Made by a program: the position numbers and the translations under genes. Below, one piece after another: positions 44,634 through 52,566 of a DNA stretch of 64,000 bases. The stretch is from an uncultured Sutterella sp. (GTDB taxonomy: Bacteria; Pseudomonadota; Gammaproteobacteria; Burkholderiales; Burkholderiaceae_F), in NCBI GenBank assembly GCA_900545275.1, contig UQYG01000011.1:1-64000 (forward strand), read 5' to 3'. Under the pieces are notes generated by a model, which ran no database searches, had not been told where the DNA came from, and saw nothing but the letters and a program-made list of their open reading frames with translations. The number at the start of each line of letters is the position of its first letter. The stretch's first letter is position 1.

Positions 44634-45830
44634 ATGCCGATGAAGCACGAATCCACGCGATCCGGTCGGGTGCGGACCAATCTCACCGGGAAACTCGCAT
44701 ACGCCTCTTTTGTGCCGGCCGACCTCCCGCCGGTGCCTCCCGTGGCGTTGGACCGGGACATGCAGAAGCTTCTGAGCCTGTCCCGCGAGAAGCTCGCCGC
44801 ATTGCAGGCCGAGGCCCGGCACATCCCGAACGTTGAGATTTTCCTTTCCATGTACGTTCGAAAGGAGGCGCTTTTTTCCTCTCAAATCGAAGGAACGCAG
44901 GCCACGCTCGACGACATCCTTGATCCGAGCATCGACGAGAACGGCAACCGCGACGTGGCGGAAGCGTCCGACAATGTTCGAGCCGCACTCTACGCGATAG
45001 GTCAAATCAAGAGCCCAAACGGTCTCCCGCTGAGCCTTCGCCTTTTGAAGGAAACCCACCGCGTATTGCTCACGCATGCCCGCGGCGCGGAGAAAAGTCC
45101 GGGAAGCTTCAGGACAACGCAAAATTGGATCGGCCCTGCCGGCTGCGGCTTGCGGTCGGCCTCCTATGTCCCGCCGAACCCCGAGGACATGACAGAGGGA
45201 CTCTACGCTCTGGAAAGCTACATTCACGATGAATCCGACCTGGATCCTCTGCTGCGCGCCGGCCTGATCTACTACCAATTTGAAACGATCCATCCTTTTG
45301 CCGACGGCAACGGACGAATCGGGCGGCTTTTGATTCTGCTCTTTTTGCTTGAGCAAGGCGTAATCTCGGAACCGTATCTTTACGTCTCATACTTCCTGAA
45401 ACTCAATCGAACTCGATACTACGACGCCCTGATGAACGTACGGGAAAAGGGCGATTACGAGAGCTGGCTGAAATTTTTTCTCCATGCCACATACGCAGCG
45501 GCAGAGGACGCTTTGCATACCATTGAAAAACTTCGTGACGTGAAAGCGAAGTCCGCGAATGCCGTTCTGGCCGGGTGTTCGGGAACCGCCCGCCGCGCCA
45601 AGCGCCTCGCGTTTTTGGAATATCTTGAGAAAAGGCCGATCATTGAAATCGGTCGGACCGCCGAGGAGTTGGGTTGGAGTTTCCCTACCACGTCCAAATA
45701 CGTGAAGGACTTCATGGCAGCCGGGATTTTGACCGAGACCACCGGACGGAGAAGAAGCCGTATCTTCTCATACGAGCCGTATCTGACCGTTCTGCGAAAA
45801 GATACCGAACCGCTCCAGCTAAGGCATTGA
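44634..45830 (+). CDS. Fic-family AMPylase with C-terminal winged helix
   Basis: Encodes 398 residues. The Fic catalytic motif HPFADGNGRIGR (210-221) is intact, so nucleotide transfer (usually AMPylation of a hydroxyl on a target protein) is expected. The inhibitory motif SSQIEG at about 82-87 matches the class II (N-terminal) (S/T)xxxE(G/N) helix that holds the enzyme off. Residues about 300-385 form a winged-helix region (RPIIEIGRTAEELGWSFPTTSKYVKDFMAAGILTETTG), suggesting the protein can bind its own operator. Start codon choices are ATG 44634 or 44640, with poor ribosome sites because the third operator half-site covers that region. Base composition and the palindromes set it apart from the pseudogenes upstream. 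Confidence 0.88.
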   Translation: MPMKHESTRSGRVRTNLTGKLAYASFVPADLPPVPPVALDRDMQKLLSLSREKLAALQAEARHIPNVEIFLSMYVRKEALFSSQIEGTQATLDDILDPSIDENGNRDVAEASDNVRAALYAIGQIKSPNGLPLSLRLLKETHRVLLTHARGAEKSPGSFRTTQNWIGPAGCGLRSASYVPPNPEDMTEGLYALESYIHDESDLDPLLRAGLIYYQFETIHPFADGNGRIGRLLILLFLLEQGVISEPYLYVSYFLKLNRTRYYDALMNVREKGDYESWLKFFLHATYAAAEDALHTIEKLRDVKAKSANAVLAGCSGTARRAKRLAFLEYLEKRPIIEIGRTAEELGWSFPTTSKYVKDFMAAGILTETTGRRRSRIFSYEPYLTVLRKDTEPLQLRH

Positions 45831-45866
45831 GTTGAAGGCTCGCCGACCGTACGGAGTTTGATGCCG

Positions 45867-45917
45867 GTTATTAAAGAAATCGAATGAAATCTTTAATAAC
45901 GTATTGGCTTATTAAAG
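45867..45917. promoter_or_regulatory. Second copy of the palindromic operator
   Basis: GTTATTAAAGA (45867-45877), 12-bp centre, TCTTTAATAAC (45890-45900), then half-site TATTAAAG (45910-45917). Arms are identical to the copy upstream of fic. The centre differs at about three positions. It lies 24 bp before the ATG of the next gene. Confidence 0.75.
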
Positions 45918-45940
45918 TTTTTGAGAAGAAGGAGAGGGCG

Positions 45941-46576
45941 ATGTTCCAGCACGAGAGCGATTTCAACGAAGAGATCTACGCGTCGTTCTACGTGCCCAAA
46001 ACCGGTGCGGACGGCGTGTGGGAACTGCCGTTGGTTCTCGAAACGGTCTCGGAGGCGAGCGGGACGACGATTCCGTTGCCGCTGCCGTACCGCAGACTCA
46101 ACGCTGAGGTACTCGAATATCTCGAGGATGTTGCGCAGCTGGTTCCGAAAGACGAAGAGGCGCGGATCGTCGTGTATCTGCCGATGGAGCAAATTCAGCC
46201 GGGGTTCGAACAAAAACTCAACAAGGTGTTGAATATCTACGGAAGCGTTCGGTTCGCGAAACTCAAACGAGAAGAAAAACGCGCCATGGGGGCTTCGTTG
46301 TCCGCCTTGGCGTGGGGCTTTGCCTTCATGCTCGTCTGCCAGATCATCGGCGTTCTCGCGGATTTTCCCGAACATCCGACGCTGACGAACACGATCTCGG
46401 AAGGGTTTCTGGTGTTGGGTTGGGTGGCGCTCTGGAAACCGTTTGAGACGTTGCTTTTCGATTGGAGACCCTCGGTGGAGCGCCGAAAACTGCACGAAAG
46501 GCTGGCGACATTGCCGGTCGTGTTGCGGCCGCTGCCTGCGACGCTCAAAAGTCGGTTGACGATCGACGGATACTGA
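45941..46576 (+). CDS. Two-TM protein of unknown function paired with Fic
   Basis: Encodes 211 residues. Residues about 1-110 are a soluble acidic domain (FNEEIYASFYVPKTGADGVWELPLVLE, EDEEARIVVYLPMEQIQPGFEQKLNKVLNIYG). Two hydrophobic segments follow (ALAWGFAFMLVCQIIGVLADF; ISEGFLVLGWVALWKPFETLLF), then a short basic cytosolic tail. No family recognised. The ATG at 45941 has GGAGAGG upstream. The same palindromic operator that precedes fic precedes this gene, so both should respond to one regulator, most simply the Fic protein's own winged helix. It may be a membrane target, a partner or an unrelated regulon member. Confidence 0.65.
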   Translation: MFQHESDFNEEIYASFYVPKTGADGVWELPLVLETVSEASGTTIPLPLPYRRLNAEVLEYLEDVAQLVPKDEEARIVVYLPMEQIQPGFEQKLNKVLNIYGSVRFAKLKREEKRAMGASLSALAWGFAFMLVCQIIGVLADFPEHPTLTNTISEGFLVLGWVALWKPFETLLFDWRPSVERRKLHERLATLPVVLRPLPATLKSRLTIDGY

Positions 46577-47423
46577 ATGAAGCGGGAACAGAATCCGGGA
46601 CTGGTCAAAGGCGAAAAAGCCAAAAATTTAATTCAACATAATAGCAGTTATGAAGAATAACGAGCAAAGAACGTAAAATCGGGCCTGATTTCTGGATCCG
46701 ATCCACAGCATTTTGTTTACGGCTTTTTAAGTGTCCGTTCGGGAATCTTTCGATCGCCTGACACCGTTGTCCCGTGCTTGGTTCGTCGAATCTTCGTCCC
46801 GCGTCGATCTCTCTCATTCTTCGGCTCCCGCAACGCCCCGACTCTTCGGCGGGTCTTCCGTGCGACCGACAGGAGTCTTACGTCTTCTTCGTTATTTCCG
46901 GATCGGGGCCGTTCGGTTTTTCCCATAATTCGACGGATCTGCGGGTTCGCGGTCTTGGACTTGGCAGCCTCCGGATCCGTCGCACCACGAGATCCGCGAA
47001 TACGCCGTTTCCGGCTGCCTCTTGTGTCGTGTTCCGCGCCGTTTACGCGGTTCGATTGACGAACGGTCCGTTTGCGTCGGACTGTTTCTCTCTTGTCCGT
47101 TCACGGCCGACATCCAATGCCGTACGGTTCTTGCGTCCCGTCCGGTCCGTTCCAATGCGTACGTCGTCGACGCGACGGCGCGTCGTCCTTGCGCCGGTCG
47201 TCGGAACGAAGCTTTGCGCCCTCGAAGATCTCTGCGCTGATTTCCGGCCGACCACCCTTCCCTACATTTTTAGACGTCGTTTTGAATAGGCTGTGTTGCA
47301 ATGAATTTCCGTATTAATGGATTGAAGAAGAGTTATTCTGCCGTCGGAACGGCAAAAAGGCCGCTTCCTCTCGGGAACGCGGCCCTTCAACAAAAGCTTC
47401 GCCGGAGCGCGAACGCGGCGTCA
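46577..47423. other. 850-bp interval with Arg-rich open stretches, no firm gene
   Basis: Several overlapping frames on both strands stay open. On the minus strand they read Arg/Lys-rich sequence (NVGKGGRPEISAEIFEGAK near 47280; KTERPRSGNNEEDVRLLSVARKT near 46920) broken by stops and shifts, perhaps a decayed basic DNA-binding gene. I cannot name a family. The AT-rich part near 46620-46720 holds nothing recognisable. Confidence 0.3.
47359..47384 (-). terminator. Terminator of the 47.4-48.0 kb gene
   Basis: GGCCGC-TTCC-ctctcg-GGAA-GCGGCC type stem. On the minus strand it is followed by TTTTT (plus-strand A run 47354-47358). Confidence 0.75.
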
Positions 47424-47978
47424 TCAATAGGAACTGCTTCGCTCGATCCAGAGCTCGTGAATCTCCTCCATCGTCTTACGCGAGAGCTTTCCTTCGAATT
47501 CTTCCCGCGTGAGCTCGTAGGCCGTCCAGACTTTGCGTTCGTTGCCGAAGAAAAACGAGAGTTCGAGCGGCGTCAGATCGTCCGAGCGAAGTGTGCCCAC
47601 CCAGGCGGCGAGAATTTCCGGATTCGGCGTCAGGGAGATTTGCTCCCATTCATAGATTTCCTTTTCGTCCATCTCGCCGAACTCTTCCTGCTTTTCCGCC
47701 GGAATCCAGAAACCGGGCTGTTTGTACTGACGCGTAAAGACGCTCAATTCCAGAGATTCGTCCTCCAGTCCGTACGGCAAGGCCCAGACACCGCGCAAAG
47801 AGCGAATCGTCTTCGAGACGGTGAGCGGCCCGAAGAGCGCGAAGCCCGTTCGCCAGGGAACGGGAATGCCGTTTCCCCCTACTTTCCTCGGGTACTTCGC
47901 GGCAAAACGAAGCATGGACATGGCAAGGAAAAGAATCTGCGGAGAACGTACGTTGAACTGTTGCGCGACGATGGACAT
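47424..47978 (-). CDS. Hypothetical protein
   Basis: About 184 residues from ATG 47978 (MSIVAQQFNVRSPQ). The frame is open to 48035. Soluble, with mixed alpha/beta character and many aromatic residues (GNGIPVPWRTGFALFGPL, YKQPGFWIPAEKQEEFGEMDEKEIYEWEQ), ending WIERSSSY. No signal peptide, membrane segment or recognised motif. It has its own terminator, which supports it as a real gene. The ribosome site is weak. An accessory or orphan gene is likely. Confidence 0.55.
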   Translation of the reverse strand: MSIVAQQFNVRSPQILFLAMSMLRFAAKYPRKVGGNGIPVPWRTGFALFGPLTVSKTIRSLRGVWALPYGLEDESLELSVFTRQYKQPGFWIPAEKQEEFGEMDEKEIYEWEQISLTPNPEILAAWVGTLRSDDLTPLELSFFFGNERKVWTAYELTREEFEGKLSRKTMEEIHELWIERSSSY

Positions 47979-48141
47979 GGAGTTTTCGAAGTGATGTACG
48001 GAACGATCGGGGCAAACGCCCCGGCAACATATCAAGAGGGAACCTCAATTATGCCGACTTGCGGAGCGTTTCGGGGACGAGACTGATCTTTCATCACACG
48101 TACTTTGGGCGGTCTGCCGAACGAAACTGTCTGTGCGGAAG

Positions 48142-48200
48142 CTTCCAAAAATGACGAGGGGCACGAACCCCATCCGGTTTGTGCCCCTCGCTTTTGGAAG
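48142..48200. terminator. Bidirectional terminator next to the molbindin gene
   Basis: Long symmetrical structure: CTTCCAAAA...CGAGGGGCAC (48155-48164) pairs with GTGCCCCTCG (48181-48190)...TTTTGGAAG. A/T tracts flank both sides, so it can end transcription both ways. Confidence 0.8.
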
Positions 48201-48209
48201 GAATCGGGA

Positions 48210-48419
48210 TCAGTCGACGGCAACCATCACGCTCGAGGCCTTGATGACGGCGTAGGCCTTGTCGCCGACCTTCAGGCCGAGGTTCTTGGCGGAGTTCGTC
48301 GTGATCGAAGAAACGATTTTCTCGCCGGCCGCCGTCTCAATGGTCACTTCCGTGGTGACGGGACCTTCCTTGATGACGACGATCTTGCCTTTGAGGCAAT
48401 TGCGGGCGGAAATTCGCAT
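48210..48419 (-). CDS. Molbindin (Mop/TOBE domain molybdate-binding protein)
   Basis: Encodes 69 residues, exactly one Mop domain: MRISARNCLKGKI at the N-terminus, EVTIETAAGEKIVSSITTNSAKNLGLKVGDKAYAVIKASSVMVAVD. Such proteins assemble as hexamers that bind and buffer molybdate in the cytoplasm. The gene fits a genome with molybdoenzymes such as the operon at 22-24.7 kb. The start at 48419 removes an unlikely 14-residue extension. Monocistronic. Confidence 0.92.
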   Translation of the reverse strand: MRISARNCLKGKIVVIKEGPVTTEVTIETAAGEKIVSSITTNSAKNLGLKVGDKAYAVIKASSVMVAVD

Positions 48420-48815
48420 GGCTTTTACTCCTTGAAAAAATGATGCGGACCCAACGGTCACGGGATAACTGTATTGATTTCGGACCTCTCTGACAACAAT
48501 CGATTTCCCTATGCGGAATAACGGAAGGCTACGGACTGTCGTTTACACTATGCCGCAACGTAAACATTGCAACCGTATTACGGCTTTGAAGAAGGACGGG
48601 TGCGTTGCGCCGACCGTACGACAAGTTCCCGTCTCGGAAGAGACCTCTCTTTTCGAAACAAGGGAATCGCTCGGAAAGACTGCGGTTGCGATCTTTTGCG
48701 TCGCCACAACGCCGCTCCATGGAAAGCCGTTGACGGCGCTACACTTGTCGCATCATTTCTGGACATCGAGAAACGCTCGGCGCCCGGTCGGAATCGACAA
48801 CAAGGAGAAGAATCA

Positions 48816-49979
48816 ATGCAGTACGACTTTGCAACGCTCACGCAACGTCGCGGAACCAATTCGATGAAGTGGAACGGGCCCGAAAACGAACTTCCCGCCT
48901 GGGTGGCGGACATGGATTTTCAGACGGCGCCAGCGATCACCAAAGCCGTGATGGAGAAGGCCCGCAAGGGGATTTTCGGATACTCCTGGATCCCCGAATC
49001 ACTCCTGGGGACGGTCGCCTCCTGGTGGACCCGCCGTTACGGCTGGACGATGCGGCACGAGTGGATGCACTTTGCGACCGGCGTGATGCCCTCGATCCAC
49101 TCGATCGTGAAGAGCCTCACGGCGCCGGGCGACGGCGTCGTCGTCATGACGCCCGTCTACCACTGCTTCTTCCATGCGATCGAATGGAACGGCCGCGTTG
49201 TGCGTGAAGCGCCGCTGGCATTTGAAAACGGCGCCTATCGCTTCGACCCCGCCGTTCTGGAGGCGGCTCTCAAGGAATCCTCGACCACCCTCCTCCTTCT
49301 GTGCAACCCCCACAATCCTACGGGTGAACTCTGGACGCGCGAAGAACTCGCCGAAATCGGACGTCTCGCCGCACAATACGGCGTTCCCGTCGTGTCGGAC
49401 GAAATTCACTGCGATCTCACGGATCCTGGCTCGGTCTACACGCCCTTCGCGTCGGTCAATGAAGAGTGCGCGCAAAACGCGATCGTGACGATCTCTCCCT
49501 CGAAGACCTTCAACATCCCCGGGATCAACACGTCCTTCGTCGTGATTCCGAACCCGGCGCTTCGCAACCGCGTCTTCTGGGGACTGGACCGCGACCAGGT
49601 GGGCTTCCCGAGCGCCATCGCGATCGAGGCGACCGAAGCCGCCTACGGCGAAGGCGAAGCCTGGGTGGAGGAAGTCCGCGAAGTGCTCGCACGCAACAAG
49701 GAGCGCGTCGTTTCGTTCATTCATGCGGAACTGCCGCAGCTCAAGGCGACGCACCGCGAAGCCACCTATCTCGTCTGGGTCGACTGTTCCGCCGTGACCG
49801 ACGACGCAGACAAGCTCGTCGAGCACATCCGCAGGACGACGGGCCTTGTCGTTTCGCCCGGAAGCCAGTTCCGCGGCAACGGCCGCGCGTGGATCCGCCT
49901 CAATCCCGCTACGCAGCCCGAACGTCTCGAAGAAATCCTCCGGCGCTTTGCCGAAGGCGTGAGGACCTTTGCCGCCTGA
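48816..49979 (+). CDS. PLP-dependent C-S lyase, PatB/MalY type
   Basis: Encodes 387 residues, fold type I aminotransferase class I/II. The family signature includes the N-terminal WVADMDF, NPHNPTG (164-170), SDEIHCDL (about 194-201) and the PLP lysine in SPSKTFN (Lys230). PatB/MalY proteins mainly cleave cystathionine or cysteine conjugates to pyruvate, ammonia and a thiol, rather than transaminate. The start at 48816 has AAGGAG at 8 nt. The frame extends upstream without support. It precedes an aldehyde dehydrogenase gene by 39 bp in the same direction, probably one transcript. Confidence 0.9.
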   Translation: MQYDFATLTQRRGTNSMKWNGPENELPAWVADMDFQTAPAITKAVMEKARKGIFGYSWIPESLLGTVASWWTRRYGWTMRHEWMHFATGVMPSIHSIVKSLTAPGDGVVVMTPVYHCFFHAIEWNGRVVREAPLAFENGAYRFDPAVLEAALKESSTTLLLLCNPHNPTGELWTREELAEIGRLAAQYGVPVVSDEIHCDLTDPGSVYTPFASVNEECAQNAIVTISPSKTFNIPGINTSFVVIPNPALRNRVFWGLDRDQVGFPSAIAIEATEAAYGEGEAWVEEVREVLARNKERVVSFIHAELPQLKATHREATYLVWVDCSAVTDDADKLVEHIRRTTGLVVSPGSQFRGNGRAWIRLNPATQPERLEEILRRFAEGVRTFAA

Positions 49980-50018
49980 TCTTCGGGCGACCCGATTCGA
50001 ACCGAAAGGAGAATTTGC

Positions 50019-51449
50019 ATGACCCATCGTTTCGATTGTCAGTACATCAACGGTCAGTGGATACCGTCCACTTCCGAGGCCAAGATCGAAGTTGAAAACC
50101 CCGCGACACGTGAGATCTTCGCGACCGTCCCCGACGGCACCGTCGAGGACGTCGACCGCGCCGTTGCCGCCGCCAAGGCGGCGCAGCCCGCCTGGGCACA
50201 AGTTCCGATGGCCGAGCGCGTCGCGCTCATGCGCCGCGTGATCGACTGGCTCAAGGCGCATGCCGACGAAATCACGGAGCTTGAAGTGAAGGAGCTCGGC
50301 GCTCCGGTCACCTTCACGCGCAATCTACACGTCAACTACCCGATCGCACGAATCGTCTCCTTTACGGACCTCGCCGAGAAGCTTCCCGATCACTACGACT
50401 TTCCCGAGTCCACCTGCACGCGGGAACCCGTCGGCGTGGTCGCCTGCATCACGCCCTGGAACTATCCGTTGGGCCAGGGCGTGCAGAAAGTGCCGCCCGC
50501 TCTTCTGATGGGGAATACCTGTATTCTGAAGGCGAGTCAGCATACGCCGCTCACCGCCTACTTCCTTGCCGAAGCCTTTGAGGCGGCGGGTCTGCCGCCG
50601 GGGGTCTTCAACCTCGTCTCGGGGCGCGGCAGAAGTCTCGGCGACCGTCTCGCCACGCATCCCGACGTGGACATGGTGAGCTTTACGGGTTCGACCTCGG
50701 TCGGCTCCATGCTCGGTCAAAAGGGGCTCGCCACGCTCAAGCGTCCGCATCTGGAATTGGGCGGGAAGTCTCCCTTCGTATTTCTTCCCGGAATCGACAA
50801 CCTCGAGCCCGCCGTCAAGAAGCTCTTCGATTCGATCTTCCTCAACGCGGGCCAGACGTGCACGGCGCTCTCGCGCCTTCTCGTCCCGGAAGCGGAGTTC
50901 GACCGCGTCGTCAAGGAACTCCTTCGTCAGATTCCCACCTACAAGACCGGCGATCCGACGGACGAAAAGACGGCCGTCGGGCCGCTCTCGTCTCTCGCGC
51001 AGTATCGGAAGGTTCGTTCTTATCTGAAGCTCGGCCTTGAAGAAGGCGCGACGCTTCTCTCGGGCGCCGTGCCACCCGAAGAACCCGAGGGCGGCTACTT
51101 TATCGAACCCGCGATCTTCACGAACGTGAGAAACGACATGCGGATCGCCCGCGAGGAAATCTTCGGGCCGGTTCTCTGCGTCCTGACCTACAAGACGCTC
51201 GACGAAGCCGCCTCGATCGCCAACGATACGATGTACGGTCTCAACGCGGCGGTCTGGGGCAAGAAGGACGAAGCCGTCGCGATGGCCAAGCGCATCCGCG
51301 CCGGCAACGTGTACGTCAACGACGGCCCGCGCGACATTACGGCGCCCTTCGGCGGCATGAAGGCGAGCGGGCTCGGCCGCGAAGGCGGTCCGGAAGGACT
51401 CTTTGCCTTTACGGAATGGCGCGCAATTTTCGACAAGGGCGTGCTCTGA
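50019..51449 (+). CDS. NAD(P)-dependent aldehyde dehydrogenase
   Basis: Encodes 476 residues of the classical ALDH fold. The catalytic Cys281 lies in NAGQTCTALSR, the general base Glu246 in LELGGKSP, the cofactor motif TPWNYP at about 145 and the SFTGSTSVG Rossmann loop after it. The C-terminal PFGGMKASGLGREGG is normal. It oxidises an aldehyde to the acid in the cytoplasm. The sequence does not settle the substrate. Downstream of the PatB-type lyase and probably co-transcribed, so the pair may process a sulfur-containing or amino-aldehyde compound, which is speculative. Confidence 0.9.
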   Translation: MTHRFDCQYINGQWIPSTSEAKIEVENPATREIFATVPDGTVEDVDRAVAAAKAAQPAWAQVPMAERVALMRRVIDWLKAHADEITELEVKELGAPVTFTRNLHVNYPIARIVSFTDLAEKLPDHYDFPESTCTREPVGVVACITPWNYPLGQGVQKVPPALLMGNTCILKASQHTPLTAYFLAEAFEAAGLPPGVFNLVSGRGRSLGDRLATHPDVDMVSFTGSTSVGSMLGQKGLATLKRPHLELGGKSPFVFLPGIDNLEPAVKKLFDSIFLNAGQTCTALSRLLVPEAEFDRVVKELLRQIPTYKTGDPTDEKTAVGPLSSLAQYRKVRSYLKLGLEEGATLLSGAVPPEEPEGGYFIEPAIFTNVRNDMRIAREEIFGPVLCVLTYKTLDEAASIANDTMYGLNAAVWGKKDEAVAMAKRIRAGNVYVNDGPRDITAPFGGMKASGLGREGGPEGLFAFTEWRAIFDKGVL

Positions 51450-51767
51450 GTCCGAGGATAAATAAAGACCCGTACGGGAGTTAAATAAGGGGAGGGACGT
51501 TCGATTGCTGTCGGACGCCCTTCTCTCTTTCGGATGCCTTCCGCCCGCGCTCTTACGGCGAAGCCCCTGCGGAATGGCTCGGTTTCATGAGAGAAAAGTT
51601 GTGACTTTCATCATGTAGGGTGAATGTCGCGACTTACAGCAATTTTTTTTCATTCTTATAGTCATTGCTGACTCTGTCGGTACGTGGAAGGTCGAATATG
51701 AACGGGTTGCGGGATACTGCAAATTGCAGCATCATTAGCCCGTCGAAATACAATACCCGCGTCCGCT
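51450..51767. other. Intergenic region with antitoxin promoter and operator
   Basis: No gene. The right end carries the palindrome CTGCAA-a-TTGCAG (51717-51729) overlapping a possible -35 TTGCAG (51724-51729). A TACAAT (51749-51754) lies 19 bp further. Translation would start only a few bases after the predicted start of transcription, so the antitoxin mRNA may be leaderless. An eight-T run near 51643-51650 is unexplained. Confidence 0.45.
51717..51754 (+). promoter_or_regulatory. Promoter with overlapping palindromic operator of the antitoxin gene
   Basis: Inverted repeat CTGCAA-a-TTGCAG overlaps the -35 element of TTGCAG-N19-TACAAT. This layout is typical for autorepressed type II antitoxin operons. 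The 19-bp spacer is long, which lowers confidence. Confidence 0.45.
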
Positions 51768-52034
51768 ATGACTGCCTTGACAGTACGGTTAAACGAATTT
51801 GATGCAGCAATTTTGGAAAATCTTGTTCAGATTACGGGTGAAACCAAGACCGCTCTTGTGATCGACGGACTTCGTTTTCTATACAACGCCATGCGTGACG
51901 AAGATCGAGTCACTCGTCTTTCGACCGATGAATTTGATGCTTTTTTGCGTCAACTCGAAGAAGGCGAAAAAGATCCTCAGGTGTTTTTGGCCCGCGAACG
52001 GCTTGTGAACATCAAGCCTGTTTGGGAAGATTGA
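51768..52034 (+). CDS. DUF1778-type (ribbon-helix-helix) antitoxin
   Basis: Encodes 88 residues. The N-terminus TALTVRLNEFDAAILENLVQITGETKTALVIDGLRFLY fits the ribbon-helix-helix DNA-binding part of DUF1778/TacA antitoxins, and the acidic C-terminal tail (LSTDEFDAFLRQLEEGEKDP) is the usual toxin-neutralising segment. It would repress its own promoter and neutralise a GNAT acetyltransferase toxin that blocks translation by acetylating aminoacyl-tRNA. The toxin gene follows immediately (1-bp gap) but is broken. Confidence 0.75.
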   Translation: MTALTVRLNEFDAAILENLVQITGETKTALVIDGLRFLYNAMRDEDRVTRLSTDEFDAFLRQLEEGEKDPQVFLARERLVNIKPVWED

Positions 52035-52035
52035 A

Positions 52036-52523
52036 ATGGTGCCGTTTACAAGACCGGTTCGATTGAAACCGGAACATCGCGAAGCACTTAAAGAATTCGA
52101 GTGTGGCGAGCGAGCGCTTGACCTATGGCTCAAAACCAAAGCGTTGTCCAATGAAATCGCTGGAGGAAGCCGAACTTTATCTCTTTTTCAACGGAAACGG
52201 GGGAATTGGCCGGCTAATTTTCTCTGTCTTTCCATTCCGTTGAGCATGAAGAACTGCGGGCAAAGCTTCGACGAAATCAGCCAGCCCCTTTGCCGGTCAT
52301 CCTGCTTGGCCGTTTAGCCGCGAGCAAGCGATATCAACGGTATGGACTGGGAGAGTCTTTGCTTAGCGAAGCAGTTGGAATTGCCGGACTCGCTTCGGAA
52401 TCAATCGTGGTTGTCGCTCTCGTTGTTCACCCTATTTCGAAGGAAGCCTCGGATTTTTATCGGAAACATGGCTTTTCCATCGCCAAAACAGAAAAGCCCA
52501 TGTTGTTTCTCGGATTGCATTAG
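52036..52523 (+). pseudogene. Dead GNAT toxin (TacT-like) of the DUF1778 pair
   Basis: The 5' part (VRLKPEHREALKEFECGERALDLWLKTKA...GSRT) and the 3' part (LPVILLGRLAASKRYQRYGLGESLLSEA; VHPISKEASDFYRKHGFS; MLFLGLH) match the two halves of GNAT toxins but lie in different frames. Between about 52175 and 52240 the frame shifts, and the expected GYFSLSFHSVEHEEL is interrupted by TAA where Tyr is expected. The acetyl-CoA loop RYQRYGLG is intact, so inactivation comes from the frame lesions. The antitoxin survives. Confidence 0.8.
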
Positions 52524-52566
52524 GAAGCGGTCTCGGAAATCCCATGCTTAACAACCGAAACCTTTT

